Shown here one piece after another: positions 42,108 through 51,049 of a stretch of 51,049 bases of DNA (the stretch's first letter is position 1; every line of letters starts with the position of its first letter). The stretch comes from Gammaproteobacteria bacterium (GTDB taxonomy: Bacteria > Pseudomonadota > Gammaproteobacteria > DSM-16500), in the NCBI GenBank assembly GCA_013287845.1, contig JABDDA010000003.1, positions 1 through 51,049 of the forward strand, given 5' to 3'. The notes beneath the pieces were generated by a model. The model saw only the letters and a program-made list of their open reading frames with translations. It was not told where the DNA came from and did not search any database. Both the position numbers and the translations under genes were made by a program.

Positions 42108-45100
42108 ATGTGGACTCGAATAAAAGGTTTTTTTTATTCAACAGATAACGCAGCAAAAGAAACTGCGACGAATACTACTGCCGCAGCTGTTCCTGAAATT
42201 ATTATTCCTAGTTCTTTGCCTCATTATCTTAAAAATTCTCTTCAGGCATTAAGAGAGTTTCCAGAGACAAAAACTTTACTTGAAGATTTTTTTAGTGCTT
42301 GCAAACCACCCATCGCAGTTACAGTAAATCCTAATCTCGATCACAAACATTCTAATAAAAAAGATGTGAAAGATGTCAAAACAGATGACAAAGGTGGTGT
42401 AGTAAAATTTAAAGAAGTTACTCATAGAAGAAAAGATCCAACGGATCCCGCAGGAAACAGAATTATTGAAGAAAAAATACGAGTTCCTTACATAGAATAT
42501 CCTGCAGCTGCAGCAACATCTGCAGCTATCACTACCACTACAATGACAGCAGTCTCAACTGAATCTGATTCTCTTAAAGAAATAATAGAAAATTTTCGAG
42601 AACAATTATTAGAAATTTTAAAACAATACACTGATCGCCGAAGAGGTCTCACGAATAGTTTTTTAATTAATGCTGTTTATCGCGTGTTATTGGATCTTGC
42701 AAAATTTCAACCGAAAAATACAGAAGATCCTACAACCCATCTTGATATTGCGCCAGAAAATTGTGTGACCATTTCATCAGGACATCAATTTGATTTAAAA
42801 GCATTACATGCTACTCATCAATCCAATACAGAAGCAAAAAGGGAGCAAGTGACTTTAGCAGCAGATGGTCGTGTTGTCACAGTCCAACATCCTCCAAAAA
42901 TAAAATCATTAATCAATCCCATTACAAACGAACCGTTTGAAGCAATTGATCTTTTACGCATTCTTGTTGTATCTCGTTTAAAATTTGAAAATTTAAAACT
43001 CGAAGTGAATGCATCAAGATATGCTTTATCAGATGCAGCTGCGTATTACGGCCAAATAGAGGCATTCACTTGCTTGAAAGTAAAATATGGAATAACAAAA
43101 CATGAATATCAACTGGGCCCTTTACATTATGCGGTGCTTTCAGGAAATCCTGCAGTGGTAGAACATGTGCTTTCAACAATGGATTCCATTGATCCTAATC
43201 AAATTGCCTATCATTCTTTAGGATTAGAAAGAATAACACCGCTTTATTTAGCAATTAGATTTCAATTAAAAGAAATCATAGCTGTGTTTGAAAAACATAT
43301 AAAAAAATTTCCTAATTACACTTCCAATGAAAATTCAGGTGCATTTTTTACAAGAATTCTTATTGAGCTTGTGGTAAACAATCAAGATGCTCAAATGATT
43401 CTTGAACTTCATAAAATTTATTACAATGCGATTAATTATCTGCGTAATCTGTATCTTGATAATCCAGAATTTATTCATGCCATTCACAAAGTTGTCGGTG
43501 ATGGATTTAATTGGGAGGATATTTTTAAATTACATGAATCATTAAAAGAGAATAAGAAAGGAATGTTTGCAATTTTTGAAATTATAGCGGGAGAGTCTAT
43601 TAAAAAATCAAATGAAAAAAGTCTCACTGAAACATTGAAAAAAATGATTTCTTTTGGATTTCCTATTTTAGCATCAGATGATGATGGGATTCCTTTGCTT
43701 TACACTGCAATTAAAAAACAAAATAAAAAAGTGATTGATATCCATGCGCAAGAAAAATTAACGCCCAGCACATACGATATCCGCGGTGATGCACTCATTC
43801 ATGTTGCTGCACGACGCAATGATTCTTCTATGATTAAACCTTTAAATACAGATTATAAAATAAGTCTCGATGAAAAAAATTCAAACGGTGATACTGCACT
43901 ACATATCGCAGCACAATTAGGACATCTTCAATTCGCAAAAGATTTAATTGAACAAAAAGTAAATCCAACCATTAAAAATAAAAAAGGTGAAACAGCGAGT
44001 TATTTAGCGTTGAAACATAAAAAATCATTAATCGTAGAAGCATTACCTCTTGATGAAAAAGATTTTATTGAATTCGTTGATGTGGCTGTAATGAATGACG
44101 ATGAAGAAATGATTCATCAATTAGCTGATCAAAATTATTTTCAAATTAATTTTGATCAACAAGATGCGCAAGGTCGAACATGTTTGCATCGCGCAGCAAT
44201 ATTAGGAAAATCTAAAGTTGTAAAAGCATTAATAGAATGTGGAGCGGATCCTCGATTCACAGATCGAGAAGGGTATACTCCTTTAGCACGCGCGCTCGCA
44301 AATGAAAAACGTGAAGCAGTAAATATCATTTCAAAAAAAATTGGAATCAATACAAAAAATACAGATGGTTTTGCACCAATTCATATTTGTGCGATGCACA
44401 ATCATGTGAAATCCATTGATCTTTTCAGAGAGCACAAATCAGCAGATTTAGCTGCATTTGATGCAAAAGGATTAGCTGCAATTCATCACGCGGCTATTCA
44501 TAATCATCCTGAATTTATAAAAAAACTATGCGAAAAAAGAATAGTGCGTCTTGTGGGGCAACCCAATCAAACTGTTCGCGATATGGATTGCAACATGAAA
44601 ACCAGTGACGGCAAATCCACTGCACTTGATCTTGCACTCGAGAAAAAAAATCTTGATGTTGTTCGTGCGTATAATGAATTAGATCCAGAATGGTATCGAA
44701 AAAATGATGATCGATTGCATGCGTATATGTTGCTTGCAATAAAAAATACTGATGTGATGGATGCAAAATTTAATCCGCAATTAAAAGGAACAGATTATTT
44801 AAATCGCTTGTTAAATCAATTTGTGAGAATTATTTCAGAAGAGTTTAGAGGTCGTCCGGATCAATACGGACTTCTTTGTGAAACATTGGGAAGGAGAAAT
44901 ATATGGGGAAATAAATTCGGATCAATTTTCCCAGAAGGAATTTTGCATACACTCGCAAAACAAAATTTAGCGGCACCGCTAAGAACCTTGCTTGCGATTA
45001 GTGATCATCACGGGCTTCGTGCTTCACCTAACTGGGAAGATGAAAAAGGTGAAACTCTGATGTATCGCGCCATTCAAAATGATGCATCACTCGTTATTCG

Positions 45101-46016
45101 TGCACTTGCAGATAATAAAATCACTGCAAAAACGCCTAATGAACGGGGCGATGAATTGGCGCATGTCGCTGTGAAAATAAATGATATCAATGTGATTAAA
45201 AAATTAAAGGCGGGTGTTGAAACTAATATTGTAGCAGTCGATATTACAAGTCTGGAAAAAGATGATTCGAAAGACAGTGCAATAGAAAAAATTGATTGGA
45301 GCAGAAAAAATTCCGATGGCTTCACTGTCTATGATCTTGCGATTATTCACAATCGACAAACGATGTTTAATTTATTTCGAGATGAAAAATATTTTCCCAT
45401 CACCGCTAAAACATTTGATATTGCATTAGAGCAATGGATAAAAAAAATAGCGACGCAAAAAGGATGGGAAAAATGTTTGCACGTGTTAATGAAAATGGAT
45501 CCTGCAACTAAATTAAATGCAGCAACAGAAAAATTCTTAATTGAAAATCAAAATAAATTATTAGAAGAATTTTTAAAATCAGTGGATTCATTGGTGGTAG
45601 AGCAAAGAAGTTCCATTGCACTTCTTGCGAAGAAAAAATCATTAGTAGATCCTGTGATTAATAAAAAAAATCTATTAGGTGTGATTTTTGGAAAAGAAAC
45701 ACCCGAAATTACAAAGAAGAGATTGGAAATCGAAGAGAAAAAACTGGAAGTTGAAAATAGAAAATTAGAAATTGAAAAGAAGAGATTAAAAAAATCGCCT
45801 GGATTATTTTCTGCAGCATCATCAACAGCCGCTTCAGTGTCAGCATCTGCAGCAGCTTCAGCATCAGCCACTTCCGAAGAAGCGCTTCCTCTTACCGCAT
45901 TAGAAATGATTAAACAAAATTATGCCATATTATATCCTCCACCACCTGCAACAACTGCGACGAGTGCAAACACAGTAACGACATCAACATCCATTCGACG
46001 AGATTCTAAACGTTAA
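42108..46016 (+). CDS. Giant ankyrin-repeat protein with C-terminal coiled coil
   Basis: A 1302-residue protein. The first 330 residues are non-repetitive, with Thr/Ala linkers. Ankyrin-type units are visible around residues 335-400 (LGPLHYAVLSGNPAVVEHVL), 565-660 (GDTALHIAAQLGHLQFAKDL), 680-850 (GRTCLHRAAILGKSKVVKAL, GFAPIHICAMHNH, GLAAIHHAAIHNHPEFIKKL), and degenerate ones near 980-1100. Residues about 1202-1230 form a short coiled coil of seven-residue units (RLEIEEK, KLEVENR, KLEIEKK), followed by an Ala/Ser-rich tail. No signal peptide. Such proteins in Legionella and Coxiella are often Dot/Icm substrates that bind host proteins; that role is inferred. It has its own promoter and is followed by repeat B. 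Confidence 0.9.
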   Translation: MWTRIKGFFYSTDNAAKETATNTTAAAVPEIIIPSSLPHYLKNSLQALREFPETKTLLEDFFSACKPPIAVTVNPNLDHKHSNKKDVKDVKTDDKGGVVKFKEVTHRRKDPTDPAGNRIIEEKIRVPYIEYPAAAATSAAITTTTMTAVSTESDSLKEIIENFREQLLEILKQYTDRRRGLTNSFLINAVYRVLLDLAKFQPKNTEDPTTHLDIAPENCVTISSGHQFDLKALHATHQSNTEAKREQVTLAADGRVVTVQHPPKIKSLINPITNEPFEAIDLLRILVVSRLKFENLKLEVNASRYALSDAAAYYGQIEAFTCLKVKYGITKHEYQLGPLHYAVLSGNPAVVEHVLSTMDSIDPNQIAYHSLGLERITPLYLAIRFQLKEIIAVFEKHIKKFPNYTSNENSGAFFTRILIELVVNNQDAQMILELHKIYYNAINYLRNLYLDNPEFIHAIHKVVGDGFNWEDIFKLHESLKENKKGMFAIFEIIAGESIKKSNEKSLTETLKKMISFGFPILASDDDGIPLLYTAIKKQNKKVIDIHAQEKLTPSTYDIRGDALIHVAARRNDSSMIKPLNTDYKISLDEKNSNGDTALHIAAQLGHLQFAKDLIEQKVNPTIKNKKGETASYLALKHKKSLIVEALPLDEKDFIEFVDVAVMNDDEEMIHQLADQNYFQINFDQQDAQGRTCLHRAAILGKSKVVKALIECGADPRFTDREGYTPLARALANEKREAVNIISKKIGINTKNTDGFAPIHICAMHNHVKSIDLFREHKSADLAAFDAKGLAAIHHAAIHNHPEFIKKLCEKRIVRLVGQPNQTVRDMDCNMKTSDGKSTALDLALEKKNLDVVRAYNELDPEWYRKNDDRLHAYMLLAIKNTDVMDAKFNPQLKGTDYLNRLLNQFVRIISEEFRGRPDQYGLLCETLGRRNIWGNKFGSIFPEGILHTLAKQNLAAPLRTLLAISDHHGLRASPNWEDEKGETLMYRAIQNDASLVIRALADNKITAKTPNERGDELAHVAVKINDINVIKKLKAGVETNIVAVDITSLEKDDSKDSAIEKIDWSRKNSDGFTVYDLAIIHNRQTMFNLFRDEKYFPITAKTFDIALEQWIKKIATQKGWEKCLHVLMKMDPATKLNAATEKFLIENQNKLLEEFLKSVDSLVVEQRSSIALLAKKKSLVDPVINKKNLLGVIFGKETPEITKKRLEIEEKKLEVENRKLEIEKKRLKKSPGLFSAASSTAASVSASAAASASATSEEALPLTALEMIKQNYAILYPPPPATTATSANTVTTSTSIRRDSKR

Positions 46017-46022
46017 AAAGTT

Positions 46023-46114
46023 TGTCATGCCAGCCGAGCGTTTTTTGCGAGAGGGGTAGCATCCAACTTTTAATGAAGTCACTGGATGTCAGCTAAAAGC
46101 ACGCTGGCATGACA
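46023..46114. repeat. Palindromic element B, copy 2 (inverted)
   Basis: A 92-bp unit that matches the reverse complement of the copy at 49787-49878 almost base for base, including the GCGAGAGGGGTAGCATCC and AGCTAAAAGCACGCTGGC segments. It begins seven bases after the ankyrin gene stop and may serve as its transcript-ending hairpin. Its right end is amplified in tandem. Confidence 0.9.
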
Positions 46115-46233
46115 GCTGAATATTTTTATTTTTAATATACCTGGATGCCAGCTAAAAGCACGCTGGCATGACAGCTGAATATTTTTATTTTTAATATACA
46201 TGGATGCCAGCTAAAAGCACGCTGGCATGACAT
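46082..46233. repeat. 59-bp tandem repeat derived from element B
   Basis: Units start at 46082, 46141 and 46200, with a 59-base period and about 2.6 copies. Each unit holds the B end hairpin (CCAGC...GCTGG) plus an AT-rich spacer, GCTGAATATTTTTATTTTT. The first two full units differ by a single T/C change, which implies recent duplication. The spacers are identical, so this is not a CRISPR. Confidence 0.92.
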
Positions 46234-46240
46234 TTCGTTT

Positions 46241-46642
46241 TTATTTTTTTAATTTCTCTAAAATTTCTTTCAAAAAACTCGCGCTTTCTTCACTGATTTC
46301 TGTACGCCGATTTTTTTGCAAAATATTTTTCACAACCAACGGTTTTGCTTTGCACTGAATATTTTTTAATTCATGAAATTCTTCATGCGTGCGAAATTTT
46401 TTGATTAACTCTGGAATATGAAATCGAAATCGCATCACCCAATGCGGACTGTCTGTCACTGCAAATAATTCCTGATTTTCATAACGAACCAATTGGCAAT
46501 GTTGCGCCATATTTTTTTCTTCAGGCAAATACGCAGCAAGATACTCATTCCACCGTGCGATATTTTTTAATTGCGAAAGCAGTGGATTTAAACCATCTGT
46601 ATTAAAATAATCTTTTACCGTGCTGAATTTATCCATAACCAT
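46241..46642 (-). CDS. dciA: DciA-type (DUF721) replicative helicase loader protein
   Basis: The 133-residue product fits the DUF721/DciA family, which loads DnaB at the origin in bacteria lacking DnaC. Residues about 10-100 show the KH-like core: LNPLLSQLKNIARWNEYLAA, CQLVRYENQELFAVTDSPHW and MRFRFHIPELIKKF. The C-terminal tail is basic and helical. Family conservation is weak, but the gene is divergent from secA, the standard position of this family in many gammaproteobacteria, which raises confidence. The ATG at 46642 has AGGA seven bases before it. Confidence 0.85.
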   Translation of the reverse strand: MVMDKFSTVKDYFNTDGLNPLLSQLKNIARWNEYLAAYLPEEKNMAQHCQLVRYENQELFAVTDSPHWVMRFRFHIPELIKKFRTHEEFHELKNIQCKAKPLVVKNILQKNRRTEISEESASFLKEILEKLKK

Positions 46643-46712
46643 TTGACTTTCCTCGCAATTTGCGCCATCCTTCCCACTATTTTATTCAAAGAAGAATAGT
46701 ACCTAATCGCCT

Positions 46713-49394
46713 ATGACCATGCAATTTTTAACTCGAATTTTCGGAAGTCGAAATGAACGTGTTTTACGCCGCATGCGTAAAATCGTCGACAAAATTAATG
46801 CACTTGAAGCTGCCATTGCGGCACTCAGTGATGCAGCATTACAAGCAAAAACAGCTGAATTTCGTGAGCGTTTCACAAAAGGTGAAACACTCGACCAACT
46901 CATGCCCGAAGCATTTGCTGTCGTGCGTGAAGCCTCAAAACGCACTTTAAAAATGCGTCATTTTGATGTGCAGCTGATTGGTGGAATGGTTTTACATAAT
47001 GGTTCGATCGCAGAAATGCGCACCGGTGAAGGAAAAACGCTGATGTCGACATTAGCGGTTTATCTCAATTCACTTTCAGGAAAAGGTGTACATATTGTTA
47101 CTGTGAATGATTATCTTGCAAAGCGTGATGCCGAATGGATGGGGCCGCTTTATACATTTTTAGGATTGAGCACAGGCGTGATTCTTCCCAACATGCCTCC
47201 ACAAGAAAAACAAAAAATATATTTAGCTGATGTAGTGTACGGAACCAATAATGAATTTGGTTTTGATTATTTGCGCGATAATATGGCGTTTACGTTAGCT
47301 GATAAAGTTCAACGTGCGTTGAATTTTGCAATCGTTGATGAAGTTGATTCTATTTTAATTGATGAAGCACGCACTCCGTTAATTATTTCAGGTGTTGCAG
47401 AAGATAGCACAGAACTTTATATCGCAATTAATAAATTGATTCCTCAGCTCACAAAACAAGCAGCAAAAGAAAGTGAAGGCGATTATTTAATTGATGAAAA
47501 ATCGAAGCAAGCGTATTTATCTGAAGACGGTCATCAACACGTTGAAGAATTATTATCAAAAGCCGGCTTATTAAACGAAAACGAAAGTCTTTACGATGCG
47601 AATAATATTATTTTAATGCATCATTTAAATGCAGGATTACGCGCACACGCACTTTATCATCGTGACATTGATTACATTGTTCAAAATAACGAAGTGATTA
47701 TTGTAGATGAACATACAGGTCGCACCATGCCGGGTCGCCGTTGGTCAGATGGATTGCATCAAGCGGTTGAAGCAAAAGAAAATGTAAAAATTCGACAAGA
47801 AAATCAAACACTCGCATCAATCACATTTCAAAATTATTTTCGTCTCTACAATAAATTATCAGGAATGACAGGAACAGCTGATACAGAAGCCTACGAATTC
47901 CAGCAAATTTATGGATTAGAAGTCGTTGTGATTCCAACTAATCAACCGATGATTCGTGTTGATCATTCTGATTTTGTTTATATGTCCGCAGAAGAAAAAT
48001 TTACTGCGATTCTTGAAGACATAAAAAAAGCGCGCGAACAAGGTCAACCGATTTTAGTCGGAACCACTTCCATTGAAACCTCAGAACATCTTTCACGTTT
48101 ATTAAAAAAAGAAAATATTGCGCATCAAGTTTTAAATGCAAAATTTCATGAACAAGAAGCACAAATTATTGCAGAAGCAGGACGTCCAGGTGCTGTGACA
48201 ATTGCAACAAACATGGCAGGCCGTGGAACGGATATTGTATTGGGTGGAAAACAAGATCTTACTTCCACAGAAATTGAACATACTCAAATAGAATGGCAAA
48301 AACGTCATGATCGTGTCATTCAATCGGGTGGATTATATGTATTAGGAACAGAACGTCACGAATCACGCCGCATCGATAATCAATTACGCGGTCGTTCAGG
48401 TCGTCAAGGTGATCCCGGAAGATCACGTTTTTATTTGTCATTAGATGATAATTTATTACGAATTTTTGGCGGTGATCGATTAACCAATATTATGAAACGC
48501 ATTGGAATGGAAAAAGGTGTTGCACTCGAATCGCGTTTACTTTCGAACAGCATTGAAAACGCGCAACGAAAAGTAGAAGCGCACAACTTTGATATTCGAA
48601 AACAATTATTAGAATACGATGATGTGGCAAATGAACAACGTAAAGTGATTTATCAACAACGTGATGAATTACTTTCTGCGGAAGATATTTCAGAAACGAT
48701 TCAAGCGGTCAGTCATCATGTGGTAGAGCAATCCATCAGCGTATTTATTCCACCACAAAGTTTAGAAGAACAATGGGATATTCCCGGCTTAGAAAAACAA
48801 TTACAACATGATTTTGCATTGCCACTACCCATTCATGAATGGTTAGAAAAAGAAAATCAATTACACGAAGAAAATTTACGTGAACGCATTCATCACGCAT
48901 TCAAAGAAAATTACCAGAAAAAAATTCAACAAGTCGGTGAAACATTAATACATCAATTTGAAAAAGCAGTGATGTTGCAAATGCTTGATACCCATTGGCG
49001 CGAACATTTAGCTGCAATGGATTATTTACGTCAAGGCATTCACTTGCGTGGTTATGCACAAAAAAATCCTAAGCAAGAATATAAACGTGAAGCGTTTGAA
49101 TTATTTGCTGCAATGTTAGATAAAATTAATTTCGAAGTGATTTCTGCCCTCAGTAAATTTGAAGTGCGCGCAGAAGAAGATGTTGCAGAATTACAAGCAC
49201 AACGAAAAGCATCACTTAATAAAATGCAGTATCAACATCAAACGGTCGATGTACTTACAGGCGAAGCAGACCCTTCTGAAAATGAATCGAATGTTCTGCC
49301 TTTGCGTGGCGAAAGAAAAGTAGGGCGCAATGAAATGTGTCCGTGCGGTTCTGGAAAAAAATATAAACATTGTCATGGTAGTTTATCTGAGTGA
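46713..49394 (+). CDS. secA: Protein translocase ATPase SecA
   Basis: Motor of the Sec pathway; pushes unfolded preproteins through SecYEG. 893 residues (901 in E. coli). The N terminus reads [22 protein letters not shown]1 has Walker [11 protein letters not shown] and Walker [18 protein letters not shown]; the preprotein crosslinking domain lies at about 225-370; NBD2 includes [14 protein letters not shown] and [12 protein letters not shown]. Scaffold and wing domains follow, then the SecB-binding zinc site [14 protein letters not shown]. An in-frame ATG at 46719 is an equally good start. The upstream SecM of enterobacteria is absent. Confidence 0.98.
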   Translation: MTMQFLTRIFGSRNERVLRRMRKIVDKINALEAAIAALSDAALQAKTAEFRERFTKGETLDQLMPEAFAVVREASKRTLKMRHFDVQLIGGMVLHNGSIAEMRTGEGKTLMSTLAVYLNSLSGKGVHIVTVNDYLAKRDAEWMGPLYTFLGLSTGVILPNMPPQEKQKIYLADVVYGTNNEFGFDYLRDNMAFTLADKVQRALNFAIVDEVDSILIDEARTPLIISGVAEDSTELYIAINKLIPQLTKQAAKESEGDYLIDEKSKQAYLSEDGHQHVEELLSKAGLLNENESLYDANNIILMHHLNAGLRAHALYHRDIDYIVQNNEVIIVDEHTGRTMPGRRWSDGLHQAVEAKENVKIRQENQTLASITFQNYFRLYNKLSGMTGTADTEAYEFQQIYGLEVVVIPTNQPMIRVDHSDFVYMSAEEKFTAILEDIKKAREQGQPILVGTTSIETSEHLSRLLKKENIAHQVLNAKFHEQEAQIIAEAGRPGAVTIATNMAGRGTDIVLGGKQDLTSTEIEHTQIEWQKRHDRVIQSGGLYVLGTERHESRRIDNQLRGRSGRQGDPGRSRFYLSLDDNLLRIFGGDRLTNIMKRIGMEKGVALESRLLSNSIENAQRKVEAHNFDIRKQLLEYDDVANEQRKVIYQQRDELLSAEDISETIQAVSHHVVEQSISVFIPPQSLEEQWDIPGLEKQLQHDFALPLPIHEWLEKENQLHEENLRERIHHAFKENYQKKIQQVGETLIHQFEKAVMLQMLDTHWREHLAAMDYLRQGIHLRGYAQKNPKQEYKREAFELFAAMLDKINFEVISALSKFEVRAEEDVAELQAQRKASLNKMQYQHQTVDVLTGEADPSENESNVLPLRGERKVGRNEMCPCGSGKKYKHCHGSLSE

Positions 49395-49777
49395 AGAAAG
49401 TTCATGTTGTCACCGGAATTATTTTCAATAAAAAAAATGAAGTGTTAATTTCATTACGTCCTCCGCATAAACCTTTTCCTGATTTGTGGGAATTTCCAGG
49501 TGGAAAAGTCGAAGAAAATGAATCGTCTTTTTCTGCATTAAAACGCGAACTTAAAGAAGAAATTAATATTGATATTATTTCTGCTGAACCGTTTATGCAA
49601 TTTGATCATGTGTATCCTGAGCGTGTGATTTTTTTAGATGTGTGGAAAATAGCTGAATTTTCTGGCATTCCGCATGGTGCGGAAAATCAAATGATTCGAT
49701 TCGAATCTATTCCTAATTTATCTTCACTTCCATTTCCAGATGGAAATAAATTCATTATCGAAAAATTAAAATTATAA
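49391..49777 (+). CDS. mutT: MutT-type Nudix hydrolase (8-oxo-dGTP diphosphatase)
   Basis: Nudix protein of 128 residues (129 in E. coli MutT) that should cleave 8-oxo-dGTP and prevent AT-to-CG mutations. It begins at GTG, overlapping the secA stop by four bases, as in the conserved secA-mutT order. The Nudix box runs from GGKVEENE to RELKEEINI; the catalytic glutamates are intact, but the usual Gly near the end is Asn. [20 protein letters not shown] and [12 protein letters not shown] are typical MutT segments. A family B palindrome starts nine bases after the stop. Confidence 0.93.
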   Translation: MKKVHVVTGIIFNKKNEVLISLRPPHKPFPDLWEFPGGKVEENESSFSALKRELKEEINIDIISAEPFMQFDHVYPERVIFLDVWKIAEFSGIPHGAENQMIRFESIPNLSSLPFPDGNKFIIEKLKL

Positions 49778-49786
49778 CGACATTGC

Positions 49787-49878
49787 TGTCATGCCAGCGT
49801 GCTTTTAGCTGGCATCCAGTGTCTTTATTAAAAGTTGGATGCTACCCCTCTCGCAAAAAGCGCTCGGCTGGCATGACA
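49787..49878. repeat. Palindromic element B, copy 3 (after mutT)
   Basis: A 92-bp unit beginning TGTCATGCCAGCGTGC and ending CGGCTGGCATGACA, in the same orientation as the copy at 34561 and inverted relative to the one at 46023. It closes the secA-mutT unit and lies 17 bases before the extended -10 of the LRR-like gene. Confidence 0.9.
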
Positions 49879-49895
49879 TTTTATCAGTGCAAATA

Positions 49896-49904
49896 TGCTA
49901 TAAT
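49896..49904 (+). promoter_or_regulatory. Extended -10 promoter of the LRR-like gene
   Basis: TGCTATAAT lies 31 bases before the ATG at 49936. A TGACAT at the end of element B is 19 bases upstream and could act as a weak -35. Confidence 0.55.
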
Positions 49905-49935
49905 TAACTATCACAAAAAAACGAGCGCAAAACTT

Positions 49936-51049
49936 ATGTCCACCACACGCACGGTGAGAGATTTTAAAGAAGCAGAAGCTGCATTACGTGATCCTACGAT
50001 TGATCATTTAATTATTGCGTTTCACGGAAATGTTGAGACGCCTGCATTGACAGAAATTCTTCGTACTAATCGCACATTAAAAACATTACAGCTAGATCCT
50101 AACAGTCGTTATCCTGAGTTTCTTTTTGTGTGGATGGACAGCATCGCGGAATCCCATATCACAACATTAATTTTAAATAACTGTGAAATTCGTACAGATG
50201 ATTCATTGATTCCAAAATTTTTACAAGCAACTCGTTTAAGAACTTTGCAGTATAAAACCCTACGATCCGATTTATATCAAAGTAATGTTCCAAGCGTAAT
50301 GGAATTTCTTAAAAAACTTTTGCTCGCGAGTGATTCACTTACTGTTGAAATCCCCCATTCGTTAGCTAACATTTTATCGCCTCATCCGAGTGGAAATAAT
50401 GTAAGGCTACAGGTAGTAAGAGAAGTGCAATTATTATCTCATCGCAATGATAAACAAAATAAAGCAATCGAATACGCAAAATTAATTAATATCTTTTTAC
50501 CAGAACTAGAATTACTGATGTCAGCAAGCAATGTTCTTTTTCCTATTATTCAAGATTATTTAGGTCATGTGATTTTGCTTCCACCATGCGAATGTTTATG
50601 GCGATGGATTCCTGAGGAAGCAAAAGATTATCTTTCAGTAAAAGAATTACCCAATGAAGAAATTCAACTGAGTGGAAATCCTGTTTTAGTTGAAGGTCTT
50701 TGTGGGGGGATTAGTTCGACAGTAGGAAACTCGCGCAATGAATATGTTGGGTTTGATTTTATGCTTTCAGGTGCAAAAGAAAAAGTTTTTCCTGGTGAAC
50801 TCGAAAAGAATATTGTTATAAAAAGAGAACCCGCAAAATTATTTCAAGCAGTGATGAATTATTGGATGGATAATAACGACGCGCCTGATTTTGTTGGAAT
50901 CGCCGCTGATCGGATGAAGACGAATTTAACAAGTTGTGTAAGACTTCCAGTGTGTGATGCAGAAAAATTAGATGCAAAGATAAAAAATATTACTGATTCA
51001 CTCCCTACAAGAAAAGCCATTCCTCCTTTAGTTGATGTAGAAAGACAAT
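49936..51049 (+). CDS. Leucine-rich-repeat-like orphan protein, 3' end outside window
   Basis: An uninterrupted frame of at least 371 codons runs off the right edge. The N-terminal 110 residues carry repeats with LRR character: LTEILRTNRTLKTLQLDP, then ITTLILNNCEIRTDDSLIP, then LQATRLRTLQY, spaced by about 25-45 residues. The rest (about 120-371) matches no family I recognise; it has a few Trp/Cys-rich patches (PPCECLWRWIPEEAKDYL). No signal peptide or membrane span. Promoter and ATG are well placed, and codon use resembles its neighbours. LRR proteins are frequent effectors in Legionellales, but neither full length nor function can be judged from this fragment. Confidence 0.8.
   Translation, partial: MSTTRTVRDFKEAEAALRDPTIDHLIIAFHGNVETPALTEILRTNRTLKTLQLDPNSRYPEFLFVWMDSIAESHITTLILNNCEIRTDDSLIPKFLQATRLRTLQYKTLRSDLYQSNVPSVMEFLKKLLLASDSLTVEIPHSLANILSPHPSGNNVRLQVVREVQLLSHRNDKQNKAIEYAKLINIFLPELELLMSASNVLFPIIQDYLGHVILLPPCECLWRWIPEEAKDYLSVKELPNEEIQLSGNPVLVEGLCGGISSTVGNSRNEYVGFDFMLSGAKEKVFPGELEKNIVIKREPAKLFQAVMNYWMDNNDAPDFVGIAADRMKTNLTSCVRLPVCDAEKLDAKIKNITDSLPTRKAIPPLVDVERQ

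Noticed and set aside
46082-46233. Possible CRISPR array
   Set aside because: The 59-bp units repeat completely, spacers included, and are pieces of palindrome B. No cas genes are present.

Overview
The window is a piece of an AT-rich gammaproteobacterial chromosome. Housekeeping order matches that class: dnaK-dnaJ, greA-rlmE-ftsH-glmM, rplM-rpsI-sspA-sspB, lpoA divergent from rsmI, rnpB, the division and cell-wall (dcw) cluster from mraZ to lpxC, then dciA divergent from secA-mutT. Between these blocks lie genes typical of an intracellular or host-associated lineage: a 1302-residue ankyrin-repeat protein, a leucine-rich-repeat-like protein cut by the right edge, tandem orphan membrane proteins behind a perfect PmrA-type box, and an adenosylhomocysteinase-like protein with a mitochondrial-presequence-like N terminus. 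I infer a member or relative of the Legionellales (Legionella/Coxiella type). No type IV secretion gene is in the window, so effector assignments stay hypotheses.

Layout. 1-6675 (+): end of dnaK, dnaJ, greA, rlmE, ftsH, glmM (chaperones, transcript cleavage, rRNA methylation, membrane proteolysis, amino-sugar synthesis). 6697-8258 (-): an orphan gene and a HU-type protein with a basic tail. 8507-10496 (+): ribosomal proteins L13 and S9, then SspA and SspB. 10526-21223 (-): a long same-strand block with the SAHH-like protein, a hybrid histidine kinase, a 757-residue orphan, a response regulator, a PAS kinase, two BON lipoproteins, a YraN-type protein and LpoA. 21277-22558 (+): rsmI and RNase P RNA with its terminator. 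22574-38762 (+): a five-box MraZ operator and mraZ-rsmH-ftsL-ftsI-murE-mraY-murD-ftsW-murG-murC-murB-ftsQ-ftsA-ftsZ-lpxC. murF and ddl, often found in this cluster, are absent here. 38763-46240: an accessory segment with two paralogous membrane proteins, the ankyrin protein and palindromic repeats. 46241-49777: dciA (-), secA and mutT (+). 49936 to the end: the truncated LRR-like gene.

The dcw genes supply peptidoglycan precursors (MurE, MraY, MurD, MurG, MurC, MurB), septal synthesis (FtsI, FtsW), the divisome scaffold (FtsL, FtsQ, FtsA, FtsZ) and the first committed step of lipid A (LpxC). Most junctions overlap or nearly touch, so the cluster probably reads as one or a few transcripts.

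Three families of palindromic, MITE-like elements occupy intergenic spaces. Family A is 90 bp, with two copies in opposite orientation. Family B is about 92-94 bp, with three full copies, a mini-copy and a 59-bp tandem amplification. Family C is 135 bp, with one copy. Several appear to have been recruited for expression or coding: C supplies the ribosome-binding site and a -10 box of greA, and the second A copy encodes the last residues of a membrane protein. No tRNA, 5S/16S/23S rRNA, CRISPR array or transposase gene was seen.
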